Origin: Bin34 sp965219935
GTDB lineage: Bacteria > Chloroflexota > Anaerolineae > Caldilineales > Caldilineaceae
Reading direction: 5' to 3'
NCBI GenBank assembly: GCA_965219935.1
Contig: CBDCOU010000003.1
Coordinates: 3,410,001 to 3,474,000, forward strand
DNA length: 64,000 nt
The first letter of the stretch is position 1; each line of letters opens with the position of its first letter. Under the pieces are notes generated by a model. That model saw only the letters and a program-made list of their open reading frames with translations. It was not told the DNA's origin and made no database searches. Positions 35,160-44,528 of the stretch are shown piece by piece. The translations under genes were made by a program, and so were the position numbers.

Positions 35160-35551
35160 TCGGTGGCCCGGCGGCAAGGCTCGGCCCGTGCCGTCACTGC
35201 GGGAGCTGAGCGTCCGATCGTCGAGACAGGTTCCTGGTCGTTGGCGGGCCAACATTGTGGAGACGAAGGCAGTAATCCTATTCCGGGAACGACTGTGGTA
35301 CAAAGCGGATGTGGACAGAGGCACCAAGTAGAACCGGGCTTGGGTACAAGCTGCCTGTCGGAATCGCATGAGGGAGAGCCCCCTCGTGTCCGGCCGGCCC
35401 GCGGCACAGGGGAAGCTGCACGGCGAGAGGCGATCTCTTGAGAGACCTTGAAGACCCGTGAACAAGAGTGAAGCCCACTTCTACTTAGTGCCTGGACAGA
35501 TGAAGGCAAACGTCGGCATCTTGGCGCTTCCGTGCCTTGAGGAATTTGGTC
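35160..35551. other. Gene-poor stretch between the transporter operon and the Uma2 gene
   Basis: No protein-like frame was found. The last ~55 bases (from about 35502) are conserved in the degenerate copy near 46338, which suggests that they include the leader and ribosome-binding region of the Uma2 gene. No clear terminator was seen for the transporter operon. Confidence 0.45.
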
Positions 35552-36577
35552 ATGCGTGAACTTCCCATGACAGCGGCGGTGCCGCCCGTCCCCGGATCCG
35601 TTGCAGAAAAAGCAATTTCGGCCAGGGTCCCCACTTGGAACACGCCGGAATTTCCAGCTGAACGGCCCAGGGAAGAAGAAATGCTCGCAGGTCGGCACCA
35701 GCTCATTGTCGTGTACCTAATCGATGCTCTGGTGGCGATCCTGCGAAAGTGGAACCGGCCGTTCGAGGTGGTGACAGAGCGCGGCCTGTACTTCCAGTTG
35801 GAAGGCAGGTGGCGCCACTGCGATCCCGATGTCATGGTCCTCCCCTTCGAGTTGGAAGGGGATGGGGCGGTGCGGCGCGGGGACATGCCCGTAGCACCCC
35901 TATGTGTGTTCGAAGTATCCTCTCCCGAGACAGTGAACAAGGATTTGGTGCAGAAGAAGGAGTGGTACGCCGGGATGGGGATTGCCGAGTATTGGATGGT
36001 GGATCCCGTCAGTGAACCGACGAAGACTGTCCGCATGGGAGCAATCCTGGACGGAGGGCCGCTGCAAGGCTGGCAATTGGGGCCCGACGGTCGTTACCTG
36101 CCGCTGTCCGTGACTTGGCGGGAGGAGGAAGGGGCCTGGGTGGGCTACTCTCCGGTCCTGCGTCATGAACTGATGCTGTCACAGGAATTGCATGACCGGC
36201 ATCGGGACGGCGGGTTGCGCTTGAGGGAACCTGAGACGAAAGTGCCGGTGCGCTCGCACGAAGAGATGCTTGAAGACCATGAGACGCTGCGGACCGACCA
36301 CGAGGAGTTGCGGACCGACCATGAGGAACTGCGGACCGACCATGAGGTTCTGGCTACGAGCTACCGGGATGCAATCGCAGATCGTGAAGCACTGATTTTC
36401 AATCTGGTCGCCGCCACCTTTGATCAAGACACTGCACAGCGGATGAGAATGTTCCTGGAACGAGCCGGTGCGTCTTTGCCCGACACCGGTCTCATCATGG
36501 CCTGGCTGGCCGAAACCGAAAGCCCGCAGTTCCTGACCGAGGTGCGCAGGCACTGCGGGTTGCCCGACGAGGAATAG
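35552..36577 (+). CDS. Uma2 family (DUF820) PD-(D/E)XK nuclease-like protein with coiled-coil tail
   Basis: A 341-residue protein. Residues ~40-215 are a Uma2/DUF820 restriction-endonuclease-like domain: DPDVMVLPFE supplies the catalytic Asp, CVFEVSSPETVNKDLVQKK the Glu and Lys of PD-(D/E)XK, followed by YAGMGIAEYWMVDP. After about residue 230 comes a run of near-identical seven-residue units (RTDHEEL) predicted to form a coiled coil, then a helical C-terminal domain. Uma2 proteins are abundant in Cyanobacteria and Chloroflexi and their function is unknown. The ATG at 35552 is chosen for the GAGGA site eight bases upstream. A degenerate copy of the 5' end lies at 46338-46484. Confidence 0.85.
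   Translation: MRELPMTAAVPPVPGSVAEKAISARVPTWNTPEFPAERPREEEMLAGRHQLIVVYLIDALVAILRKWNRPFEVVTERGLYFQLEGRWRHCDPDVMVLPFELEGDGAVRRGDMPVAPLCVFEVSSPETVNKDLVQKKEWYAGMGIAEYWMVDPVSEPTKTVRMGAILDGGPLQGWQLGPDGRYLPLSVTWREEEGAWVGYSPVLRHELMLSQELHDRHRDGGLRLREPETKVPVRSHEEMLEDHETLRTDHEELRTDHEELRTDHEVLATSYRDAIADREALIFNLVAATFDQDTAQRMRMFLERAGASLPDTGLIMAWLAETESPQFLTEVRRHCGLPDEE
36275..36352 (+). repeat. In-frame 21-base tandem repeats encoding RTDHEEL units
   Basis: Three to four units of about 21 bases (core GACCGACCATGAGGAACTGC with small changes) encode heptads of a coiled coil in the Uma2-type protein. They are coding repeats that can change length by slippage. Confidence 0.8.
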
Positions 36578-36643
36578 CACCCCGTCGGGGACTGGCACAC
36601 TGCGCCTTCCTCCCTGCTCGGGCAAAGCGGGCCCATGCGGTTG

Positions 36644-37504
36644 TTATCCCTTCAGCGCACCGGCGGTCGTGCCTGCCAAATAGTAGCGTCGCACCAGAAG
36701 GGCACACACCGCAATGGGCAAAGTGCCGACCACGCCCGCCGCGAACATGGGCGCGAACTGGAAGGATCCGTAGGTTAGAAAAAAGTCGATTGTGGTCGGC
36801 AAGGTACGTGCCTTCGTACTGGTCAGAAAGAATGCGATCACAAATTCGTTCCAGGCTCCTATGAAAATGAATATCCCCGTTGTAAAGAAGCCGGGGAGCA
36901 AGAGCGGCACCGTAATTCGTCCGAAGGCACCCAACCGGGTACACCCATCTGCCTGGGCCGACTCCTCCAGCTCTTGCGGAACGTCGGAAATGAAAGTACG
37001 CAGCATCCAGACGGCGAATGGAACATTCCATGGGAGATAAAAGAGGATCAACCCCAAGTGGGAGTCGTTCAGGCCGAGTTGGTTGGCCATGACCAGAAAG
37101 GGGTAGACGAGGGCAATGAGGGGAGCCACCATGATGGCAATCAACAAATAGGCCAGCCAGTCCTGGCCCCGGAAGCGAAAGCGCGCAAAGCTATAGGCGG
37201 CCGGAATGGCCAGCAGCACCGAGAGCAGAGTGGTGGCCGTTGCCACAATGGTGCTGTTCCTTAGATAGAAGGAGATGTTTACATCTTCAAAAACCTGTTT
37301 GTAATTCTGGAGTGTAAAGGGACTGAAGAAACGGGGTGGATAGGCCTGGATGTCCCCAGGGTGCTTGAATGACCATGCTATCAGATATAGGTACGGAGCC
37401 AGAAACAGCAGGAAGATGATCCAGACAACCAGGGAACCCGTCACGGAGTCCAAGCCGCGTCGCCACTGCCTGCGGGTCCCGGCTAGGTGGCGTTGCTCGT
37501 TCAT
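36644..37504 (-). CDS. Carbohydrate ABC transporter permease (MalG-type, CUT1), second system
   Basis: A 286-residue permease with six predicted helices. The first (SLVVWIIFLLFLAPYLYLIA) follows a basic N-terminus, and the EAA loop is LEESAQADGCTRLGAFGRIT. LARYYLAGTTAGALKG-like C-terminus is typical of MalG-type proteins. Its start overlaps the end of the MalF-type gene by four bases, so the two are translationally coupled. It is convergent with the Uma2 gene (66 bases apart). No ATPase gene is linked to this system either. Confidence 0.93.
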   Translation of the reverse strand: MNEQRHLAGTRRQWRRGLDSVTGSLVVWIIFLLFLAPYLYLIAWSFKHPGDIQAYPPRFFSPFTLQNYKQVFEDVNISFYLRNSTIVATATTLLSVLLAIPAAYSFARFRFRGQDWLAYLLIAIMVAPLIALVYPFLVMANQLGLNDSHLGLILFYLPWNVPFAVWMLRTFISDVPQELEESAQADGCTRLGAFGRITVPLLLPGFFTTGIFIFIGAWNEFVIAFFLTSTKARTLPTTIDFFLTYGSFQFAPMFAAGVVGTLPIAVCALLVRRYYLAGTTAGALKG

Positions 37505-38475
37505 GGCGTTGCACTTTCCATCACTTCCCGCGATCGATAGGCGAAACGGACAAACACGAATGTAACCAACAGGGTCAGGACCGCCAAAATGACGCTGAGG
37601 GCTGCGGAACGGCCAATGTTGCGTGAAAGGAAGAGAGCCCGGTAAATGCTAATGCCCAGAATCTCGGTGGCCGAACCTGGTCCGCCCGTAAACATCGTGT
37701 AGACAATGTCAAACGACTTGAGAATCCAAAGCACCCGAATCATGGAGGTTACGACAATGATGGGTCTCAGGTAGGGCATTGAAATGTGCCAAAATCGATA
37801 CCAGCCGGATGCTCCATCGATGGCCGCAGCTTCGAGGATTTCGGCTGAAATCGCCCGTAGCCCGGCGAAAAGTGAGATTACAAAAAAGGGTGTGAACTGC
37901 CAGATCTCGATCAGGATCACGGCCGGCATGGCCCACGTGGCGGTGTACCAGTCGATTCTGATGCCAACCAGTCCCAAAAAGTAGCTCAACATGCCATTGG
38001 GGTACATGTACATGCGCCACATCATGCCCACCATCACGGGCATCAGCAGCGTCGGTATCATGAAACCGGTGAGGACAACCTGTCGCCCGAACACATGCCG
38101 CCGGTTGAGCAGGACTGCGATTGCCAACCCCAGGACGAGCTCGCACACGATACTCGTGCCAGCGTACACAAGGGTCAGGCGGAGGGAGTGGAACAGGGTC
38201 GAGGACTGGGATGTGATCAGCCACTGGTAGTTCGCCAGTCCATCCCACTCGGCGGTTGCGTAGCTCTTCCCAAACGACCAGTTGAGAAAGCTGTACTGGA
38301 ACATTCTCAGGGTGGGATAGAGCAGGACCCCGCAACTGGCGATGATGGCCGGGACAAGACAGAGGTAGGGCAACCACAGCCTGAGCGACTGTCGGCGGCC
38401 GGCACTTGGCCTGGTCGCCGCCAACGCATTGGCGGCGGTGTCGCGTAGGTCGTTCACGCTTGACGGGTTGCCCAT
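37501..38475 (-). CDS. Carbohydrate ABC transporter permease (MalF-type, CUT1), second system
   Basis: A 324-residue permease. After a ~30-residue polar N-terminus the first helix is LRLWLPYLCLVPAIIASCGV; five further helices follow, with EAA loop EAAAIDGASGWYRFWHISM. It pairs with the MalG-type protein encoded directly downstream. Upstream, 83 bases containing a perfect 32-base palindrome separate it from the solute-binding-protein gene. Confidence 0.93.
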   Translation of the reverse strand: MGNPSSVNDLRDTAANALAATRPSAGRRQSLRLWLPYLCLVPAIIASCGVLLYPTLRMFQYSFLNWSFGKSYATAEWDGLANYQWLITSQSSTLFHSLRLTLVYAGTSIVCELVLGLAIAVLLNRRHVFGRQVVLTGFMIPTLLMPVMVGMMWRMYMYPNGMLSYFLGLVGIRIDWYTATWAMPAVILIEIWQFTPFFVISLFAGLRAISAEILEAAAIDGASGWYRFWHISMPYLRPIIVVTSMIRVLWILKSFDIVYTMFTGGPGSATEILGISIYRALFLSRNIGRSAALSVILAVLTLLVTFVFVRFAYRSREVMESATP

Positions 38476-38488
38476 CCGGCTAACAAAA

Positions 38489-38520
38489 GGGCCAGGGGAC
38501 CGGTACCGGTCCCCTGGCCC
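38489..38520 (-). promoter_or_regulatory. Perfect 32-base palindrome followed by TTTTGTT on the minus strand
   Basis: The arms GGGCCAGGGGACCGGT and ACCGGTCCCCTGGCCC are exact complements. On the minus strand the hairpin is followed by TTTTGTT, so it may act as a partial terminator between the solute-binding-protein and permease genes. Confidence 0.75.
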
Positions 38521-38558
38521 GAGAGAACAGGGAGAGGTTTTTGATCGAGGCAGCTCAG

Positions 38559-39989
38559 TTATTTCTGGGCCAGAATCTCGTCCATCCCGGATTGAATGTT
38601 CTCGACTGCCTCTTCAGCTGAGATTTCCTCCGCGATCGCGCGTGAGACGTTGACGGACCAGACATTGAGGTACTCCAATACCCATTCAACCTGAGGCGTG
38701 GCGAAGTATCGGTTTGCATAGGCTGCAGCCGCCTGGTCCAAACCCAACAGGGTAGCTTCGATGTAAGGCCACTTCTCCTGGTTGGCAGGATCTTCCATGG
38801 CGGAGCGCCGCACAGGAGCGCCTCCATTCTCCAGCAGCAAATCCTGGTTGGCCCTGCCCAACATCCATTGCATGAAGGCATAGGCCGCGCCCTTGTTCTC
38901 GCCAGAGGCTGTCATGGCCACGCCATGGGCGAAAGTTTGATTGAAACTGCCGTTCGGTCCTGCCGGCAGCGGGGCAAAACCGGTCAGGTCCGTCACGACG
39001 CTCTCGTCGGGATTCAGGACCCCAGGCGAGAGCACGGAGGCTTCGATGGACATGGCCGCAAAGCCCTGTTTGTACTGATTGATGGCATCAAACGGATCGA
39101 AGGATGCAATCCCCGGCACGCCATGCTTGGCTATCTCGGTTTCCCACGCGATCGCGGCCACCGCTCCTTCCTTCTTGGCTAGGACTGCAGGTGTCACCTG
39201 GTCGTCCAAATCCACGATTTGTCCGCCAAAGGGGAAGACAATAATGGACCAAATCCAGTTTCCGCCGCCCAGGGCCGGTCGCCCGCGGAAGGAAATTCCA
39301 TGGACGGTGCGCCCGTCCTCCACAATCCCCTGATCGTTGATGAACTTGGCGGTCTCCAGCATTTCGTCATAGGTGGCCGGGACCGTCAGGCCCAATTCGT
39401 CAAAAATATCGGTCCGGTAAAACAGCAGGGCCACTTCACCGCTAATCGGCACGGCATAACGGCTGCCGTCTTGGACCGAAGTAAACATCATGGTGTAGCC
39501 GGGATGCAGGTCGTCCCAGTCCAGCCAGGCTTCGGTTGCCACATCCATTTCGTCATTGAGCCAGGCATCCAGGGGTTCCAGGTAGCCCAGGTTCCAGTAT
39601 TCCGGCGCCTGGACTTCGGCCGTCATGACCAGATCGTAGGAGTTGGCCCCGGACGTGATGTCCAGGACAAATTTGTCCCTGACCTTGGCCAAGTCGGTTT
39701 CGTCATAGACGACCGTGATTCCCGTCAAATCCTCCCATTCGGCGGTGATAGCCTTCATGGCATTCAGGGTGGGATGGGCAAATCCGAGCATGTTGAGGGT
39801 CGTACCCGCATAGGCATCCCGGATTTCCGCGGCCCAGGTCAACAGTTCGTCCGAATAACGGTCGGCATACTGGCTCGTGTCGATCGGCGCCTCCGGAGGA
39901 GCGGAGGGCACCGCCGGCACACAGCCGGCCAGCACCACAACCAGCACCAGACTGAAGCAGGCGATCATCCAATTTCTGGCGTACAACAT
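38559..39989 (-). CDS. Carbohydrate ABC transporter solute-binding lipoprotein, second system
   Basis: A 476-residue family-1 binding protein. The signal peptide (ARNWMIACFSLVLVVVLAGC) ends in a lipobox, in this case without a twin-arginine motif. The mature protein begins with a Pro-rich linker and contains MLGFAHPTLNAMKAITAEWE, GVAMTASGENKGAAYAFMQW and C-terminal helices typical of the family. GGGAG lies seven bases before the ATG at 39989; a TTG two codons upstream is also possible. It is preceded, 270 bases upstream on the same strand, by an amidohydrolase gene and followed by two permease genes. Confidence 0.92.
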   Translation of the reverse strand: MLYARNWMIACFSLVLVVVLAGCVPAVPSAPPEAPIDTSQYADRYSDELLTWAAEIRDAYAGTTLNMLGFAHPTLNAMKAITAEWEDLTGITVVYDETDLAKVRDKFVLDITSGANSYDLVMTAEVQAPEYWNLGYLEPLDAWLNDEMDVATEAWLDWDDLHPGYTMMFTSVQDGSRYAVPISGEVALLFYRTDIFDELGLTVPATYDEMLETAKFINDQGIVEDGRTVHGISFRGRPALGGGNWIWSIIVFPFGGQIVDLDDQVTPAVLAKKEGAVAAIAWETEIAKHGVPGIASFDPFDAINQYKQGFAAMSIEASVLSPGVLNPDESVVTDLTGFAPLPAGPNGSFNQTFAHGVAMTASGENKGAAYAFMQWMLGRANQDLLLENGGAPVRRSAMEDPANQEKWPYIEATLLGLDQAAAAYANRYFATPQVEWVLEYLNVWSVNVSRAIAEEISAEEAVENIQSGMDEILAQK

Positions 39990-40259
39990 CGTCAATCTCC
40001 CTTGACTTCAAAGAGCGGACAGAAGAGAGGCCGAAACCCCCAATCACATCTCGGTTGCCGCCGACGGCGAGCGACAGTTGCCATTCAGAGCCGGCAGGCT
40101 AGACAACCATGCGTTCTGCTTGTCGGAATGCGCTCACATCAACTCGTTTCACCTCCCGCACAGCATGATCTCGTCCTGGTTCCCTCATACGCGGTTCAGT
40201 GAATGGGCCGAATCTTGCGGCCGCGGCGAAACGTCCGGAATCAGACAGGCATCACCCTG

Positions 40260-41012
40260 TTACGAAACCGGGATGCCGTAAACCCTCGCCGCGGTCTTGC
40301 CCATGGTCCAGGCACGATCCTCCGGATCGGGAATGGCCACTTCGTGGTTTTTGACCACTCCCTGCAGGTGGTGCCACGGCCAATCCGAACCCATGGAGAC
40401 GCGGTCTGCCCCAATCTCCTCTACGAATTTGTTGATCCACCAACTGGGCATGAACGACGTGTCGACAATGATGTTGGGGGTACGGGCCGCTACGAGCAGT
40501 CCGTCCGCAGCCGCCCATTCACAGCCGCCATGCGCCATGAAGACGGTGACGTTGGGGAACGAGCGGGCCATTTCCTCCGTCTGCAATGGGGTGGTGAGGG
40601 GATTGTCGCCCAAGGTGTGCATCACCACCGGCAGGTTGTGTTCGTCAAGGATTTCGAAGAGCGGATCAAGCAGCACATGGTCCGAGTTGGCATGTTGATG
40701 CCACCAGCCGTGCAACTTCAGGCCCCGCACCCCCAGATCCTCAACACAACGTCGAAACTCGTCCGCGGCGTTGAGCTGGCGGGGATTGCACCAGGCCAGA
40801 CTGACGATCCGGTCGGGATATTGGTTCTGAATGCTAGCCTGATAATCGTTGTCCAAATCCAGATAGCCGAAAGTAACTCCCATGTCAATACCGGCCGCAT
40901 CCATGTCGCGAAGATAGTCTTCCACAGAATTGGCAAGAGTGCCAGCGACGATCGCTCGCTGCCGGGCATCATTTGCGACGGGGCCAACATGGGCATGACT
41001 ATCTATAATCAT
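40260..41012 (-). CDS. Amidohydrolase family 2 (TIM-barrel metal-dependent hydrolase)
   Basis: A 250-residue enzyme of the amidohydrolase_2 group. Metal-binding motifs: HAH in IIDSHAHVG, KLHGWWHQH mid-barrel, VVMHTLGD, FMAHGGCEW, and the final Asp in GSDWPWHH. Relatives include aminocarboxymuconate-semialdehyde decarboxylase, lactone hydrolases of sugar catabolism and 4-sulfomuconolactonase, so either hydrolysis or non-oxidative decarboxylation is possible. GGAGAG lies eight bases before the ATG at 41012; the frame is open 20 codons further. It heads the second CUT1 transporter set on the same strand, which suggests that it acts on the imported compound or a derivative. Confidence 0.87.
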   Translation of the reverse strand: MIIDSHAHVGPVANDARQRAIVAGTLANSVEDYLRDMDAAGIDMGVTFGYLDLDNDYQASIQNQYPDRIVSLAWCNPRQLNAADEFRRCVEDLGVRGLKLHGWWHQHANSDHVLLDPLFEILDEHNLPVVMHTLGDNPLTTPLQTEEMARSFPNVTVFMAHGGCEWAAADGLLVAARTPNIIVDTSFMPSWWINKFVEEIGADRVSMGSDWPWHHLQGVVKNHEVAIPDPEDRAWTMGKTAARVYGIPVS

Positions 41013-41296
41013 TGTGTCTCTCTCCAGCAAGTTGTAGATGGGGATGCAGGTGGTTGACCATGCCGTGCACAAGGTGCGAAGAACATCTGTGGATTGGCTG
41101 GCAACAAGATCAGACAGCGGCCGGTTGCGTCGCCAAGTGTGTGGAGCTCAATCATGGTGGCCCAATGTATATGCAGCCTGCTGTTTGCCAATTCGTCACC
41201 CTACCGCTTTGGCACGGGGTTGTCAAACCCATTTTGGGGTACCGGTGCTTGCGGCAGCCCTTGCCGAGTATCTGCATTGCCGGGGCTGGATTTGGG
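41013..41296. other. Upstream region of the amidohydrolase unit
   Basis: Just under 300 bases without a protein-like frame. It ends at the left terminal repeat of a decayed insertion sequence, so that element may have landed in the control region of the transporter unit. Confidence 0.4.
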
Positions 41297-42235
41297 CTAG
41301 GGCAAACGCAAAGTCGCGGTCAAGGCAGTGAGGAGGCCAGAATCCAGGGTCGGCGTCCGATGCGGTCGCGCAGCAGGCCAACTGACACATTCGCCGTGCA
41401 ATTCTGCGAAAGCGTGTACAGCATATTCAGGCCGGCCCGTCGCAGGCTTCCCGCAACGGCGGGGCCATTGCCGCTGCGCAGGCCGGGACGCCCGCCACCG
41501 CGCAACTGCTCCACTGGGTCCGTCCGCCCTTGCTTTTCCGGCCCTCGCAGCGGTCCCATGCCTCCGGGAGGACAGGTCCCCGCTCGGTCTTGGCGAAGGC
41601 TGCTATCACGTCCCGGTGGAGCGTGTGCTGGTTGCCCTTGACCGCCAGCAGAAAGTCGGCGCGGGCCTCCCGCAGGGTCCGCATAATGGCGGTCTGGTAT
41701 TCGGCGGTGTCAATCGTGACCACAGCCCACCGGGACCATGCGCTCCTGCAGCCAGGGGTTGCGTTGATCTTGTTGACCTCGGCTGCACAGGGCTCCTGCG
41801 CCGCGGTGAATTACTCCCCGCACCAGGAAGGCACTGACCATTTGGAAGGGTGGGGTGCCGTCGGGCCAGGCGCAGGTAGGTGTCCCAGGAGGGCGTGGTG
41901 AACGCCGCGCGGGTCGCGCGTAACCGGGAATTGGGCCAGTTGGTAGGCGAAGGCGCACACGGCCCCGGAAGTTCGGCCTCGGAGCATGCAACGTTTTCCT
42001 TCCATGAGTGCTGGGGCGTGTAATGTGAGGGGTCAGTTAACCCATCAGCCCCACGGCGGCCCTCTTGGTTACGCAAGGGATTGCTGCAGCCTGGAAGCCG
42101 GCGCGGACTACCCGTACCGTTTTATTTGCATTCCGCGGTAGATTTTTCAATGCCTTGGGTACGCGGTCACCCCCAGGAACCGCTCCTGGACAGCCCCGAT
42201 TCACCTCCATCACGCGACTTTCCGTTTACCCAGGG
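41297..42235 (-). mobile_element. Decayed ISAs1-type insertion sequence, copy A
   Basis: One end (41297-41318, CTAGGGCAAACGCAAAGTCG...) and the other (42213-42235, CGCGACTTTCCGTTTACCCA...) are close inverted matches to the terminal repeats of copy B at 44.5 kb. At about 940 bases it is shorter than copy B (about 1.4 kb), so it has lost internal DNA. Transposase fragments inside read on the minus strand. Confidence 0.75.
41320..42008 (-). pseudogene. ISAs1-type transposase remnant, copy A
   Basis: Pieces of the ISAs1/IS4-like DDE transposase in different frames: AFAYQLAQFPVTRDPRGVHH at the N-terminal end, MVTIDTAEYQTAIMRTLREA and FLLAVKGNQHTLHRDV in the middle, and LRSGNGPAVAGSLRRAGLNM followed by SVGLLRDRIGRRPWILASSL at the C-terminal end. 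Each has a counterpart in copy B. Frameshifts, stops and an internal deletion rule out activity. Confidence 0.78.
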
Positions 42236-42361
42236 TTTGGCGCACTATACGACCTCTGCAATCTCTTCCGGCTTGGCGTCAGTGCGCTCAATTGGTCGTA
42301 CTGCACATGACGCCCGCGTGAGTTGGAAACAGGCGAGCAACCTCGCCCAAACTCCTTTCAA

Positions 42362-44437
42362 TCAGTGTTTGCTCTCAGGCAGGCGGAGCGCAAGCATCCA
42401 CTTCCCATCTACTTGCTCAACATCAACTTTCCACCTCTCAGGTCTAAACATACGAATAGCGAGAAATCCGATCTTCGAGCCATGTGGAGGAAGTGTGCTG
42501 TTCGTGTGAATTGTGGATACGTTTACAACAGCCTTGGTGCCGGTGCCAGTGGCACCTCCCACCTTGATTCCGATATTGCCCTTCTCAACATGTCCGTAAA
42601 GGGTACCACCACCTCTGCTAAGTACTTCCCATCGTTCCTCTGTGAACAGTTGTTTGTACCGATCCATGTCGTTTTGTTCAAGGGCTAAATAACCGTTGTG
42701 GACCACCGCCTTGGGAGTATTGTCCGTTCGGTACTCCAGCACTCCGTGTGTTCCTGCTCGGGTACGACTGGGCAGGACCGAAATCAAGACAGCGACGAGC
42801 AATGTACCAATCAACATCGACAAGATGAGCGCGAATCGGTCTGACATCCAGCTATGCAATCGGTTGGCTGGCTGCTCGACTTCCTCATCTACGCCTGCTG
42901 TTTCGTTGTCTGGGAGGATCCTTGTTCGGTCATCACTCGAGCCAAGCGCGATCCGGTCCTCCCCGCGTCGGAGCATGACTAGGTGCAAGCCTAGCACGAT
43001 TCCCGCCAGGACGCTTCGCGCAATCTCGACTTCCCTTCCAACAACAGGTTCACCTGTTGACCAGGCAAGCATCAGCGCGTGGAGGACAAAGCCTCCCTGC
43101 AACATCAAAATCAAGCCACTGACCAGGCAAACCAGGTACGCATAGATGCGTCGGGGCATGACTTCCAACGCGGAAAGCAGTCTCAACCGTTCATGACGAG
43201 CCACGGTGAGCCATGTTGCAACCAGCAGCGGAACGGATACTAGAATCTCCCCGCTATCAAAAGCCGAGTGCCAAAACTGTCTCGTTGCCTCCATGAAGCT
43301 TATGCCACGGTGAAGACCGGGCAAAATGTCTTCGTGCAGGATAGAAAACACTTCAAAGCACAGTAGTACCAATCCGACTAGAGCCAGAAGGTAATTTCGA
43401 AATCGAGGTAGCGCCCGACCCCAATCGGCAGCACGTTTGTGCTCTAGGGAGCGGTGGCTGAGCCAAGCGTGAAACTGCCAACAGATCAAACCGAGTGTCA
43501 GTACAGCAAGATCTTCCGAAACGTCCTGGCGTCGCCAATGAAAATTGTTGCTTGAAAGAATTGAGCGCAACGACAAGGATGCGGAGCTGTCATGGAAGTC
43601 ATAGAGGTTAACAAGCGCCACGACTATCCCCAGTAACATTCCAGCTTGCAGGTAGCCGATGTGTAATGCGGCCGACAGTGTATTCTGGGTGTTGTTCCGC
43701 AATGTACGGCCCATATGATGCAACCAAATTAGGATGGCTAGTGCAGACAGTAAAGTGGCGAAGTCTGTGGAATACTCAGACCAGGAAATCTGTTCGGTGA
43801 TGATCCGGGAAAATGCATAAGCTAGGCGACGGAGATACCGGACAACCAAGAAAAGACTTGTGAATTGAACGACAACTTGAAAAATCGCGGCAATGGATTG
43901 AACATTGTAGTTTCGGCCGGTGTGTCTTTCGAAGATGCAAATTCGTGCGAACCGATCAACACACAGTGCCGCCACCGCAAGTTGGAATGTCAACGGTGAT
44001 AGATACAATAGTGCCACTCGGGTCGGAACAACCGTGCTTCCCGTCAGATTTTGGAGAGGTACATTGAGGAATTCCGCAAGGCCTGCACAAAACCAATAAA
44101 TGCTCAACAAAAGACAAGCCCACATGAAGGTGTGGCGGAGGTTACTCTGTTCCTCTGTATCGTCCCTAACCAAAAACCTCTGGATTAATTTCCAATGTAA
44201 AACGAAAAACAGTAGGGCCACCAACAGGGAAGCACCGTACATGGATGCGTTGGCAATGGGGGAGTAGTAGAACGTCGAGCCGATCCACTCACCCGAGAGG
44301 TCAATCCATACATAGGTCGTTTCCCGGACCAAGACCCGCAAATTGACATGGACTGTGAACAGGCTGACGAAGGCAGCTGTATAAAGGTACAGGCGCCGGA
44401 TTACGACCAGGCGGGTTTGCAGTTCGTCAGCAGTCAT
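42362..44437 (-). CDS. DUF5671-like multi-pass membrane protein with C-terminal soluble domain
   Basis: A 691-residue membrane protein. Repeated modules of about four helices, each opening with an R-x-L/I-Y-x-Y-like motif (RRLYLYTAAFVSLF, RIYAYLVCLVSGL), resemble the DUF5671 modules common in Chloroflexi. Around residue 545 a linker leads to a last transmembrane helix (FALILSMLIGTLLVAVLISV), and the final ~110 residues (NGYLALEQNDMDRYKQLFTE, ending WKVDVEQVDGKWMLAL) look like an NTF2/SnoaL-like domain outside the membrane. Base composition is visibly less GC-rich than its neighbours, and the gene is bracketed by two ISAs1 remnants. GAGGA precedes the ATG at 44437. Function is unknown. Confidence 0.78.
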   Translation of the reverse strand: MTADELQTRLVVIRRLYLYTAAFVSLFTVHVNLRVLVRETTYVWIDLSGEWIGSTFYYSPIANASMYGASLLVALLFFVLHWKLIQRFLVRDDTEEQSNLRHTFMWACLLLSIYWFCAGLAEFLNVPLQNLTGSTVVPTRVALLYLSPLTFQLAVAALCVDRFARICIFERHTGRNYNVQSIAAIFQVVVQFTSLFLVVRYLRRLAYAFSRIITEQISWSEYSTDFATLLSALAILIWLHHMGRTLRNNTQNTLSAALHIGYLQAGMLLGIVVALVNLYDFHDSSASLSLRSILSSNNFHWRRQDVSEDLAVLTLGLICWQFHAWLSHRSLEHKRAADWGRALPRFRNYLLALVGLVLLCFEVFSILHEDILPGLHRGISFMEATRQFWHSAFDSGEILVSVPLLVATWLTVARHERLRLLSALEVMPRRIYAYLVCLVSGLILMLQGGFVLHALMLAWSTGEPVVGREVEIARSVLAGIVLGLHLVMLRRGEDRIALGSSDDRTRILPDNETAGVDEEVEQPANRLHSWMSDRFALILSMLIGTLLVAVLISVLPSRTRAGTHGVLEYRTDNTPKAVVHNGYLALEQNDMDRYKQLFTEERWEVLSRGGGTLYGHVEKGNIGIKVGGATGTGTKAVVNVSTIHTNSTLPPHGSKIGFLAIRMFRPERWKVDVEQVDGKWMLALRLPESKH

Positions 44438-44528
44438 GGTCAAGTCCTCAAGATTCGGTCTCTGATGTTGCCCGGCCCAGTCCTCCGTCAACCCTTTTTT
44501 GTCATGGGTTGCCGTTCCCGGGTGTCAT

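Noticed and set aside
36275..36352. Short regular repeats resembling a small repeat array
   Set aside because: They are directly adjacent 21-base units in frame inside a coding region, with no spacers, so they are not a CRISPR array.
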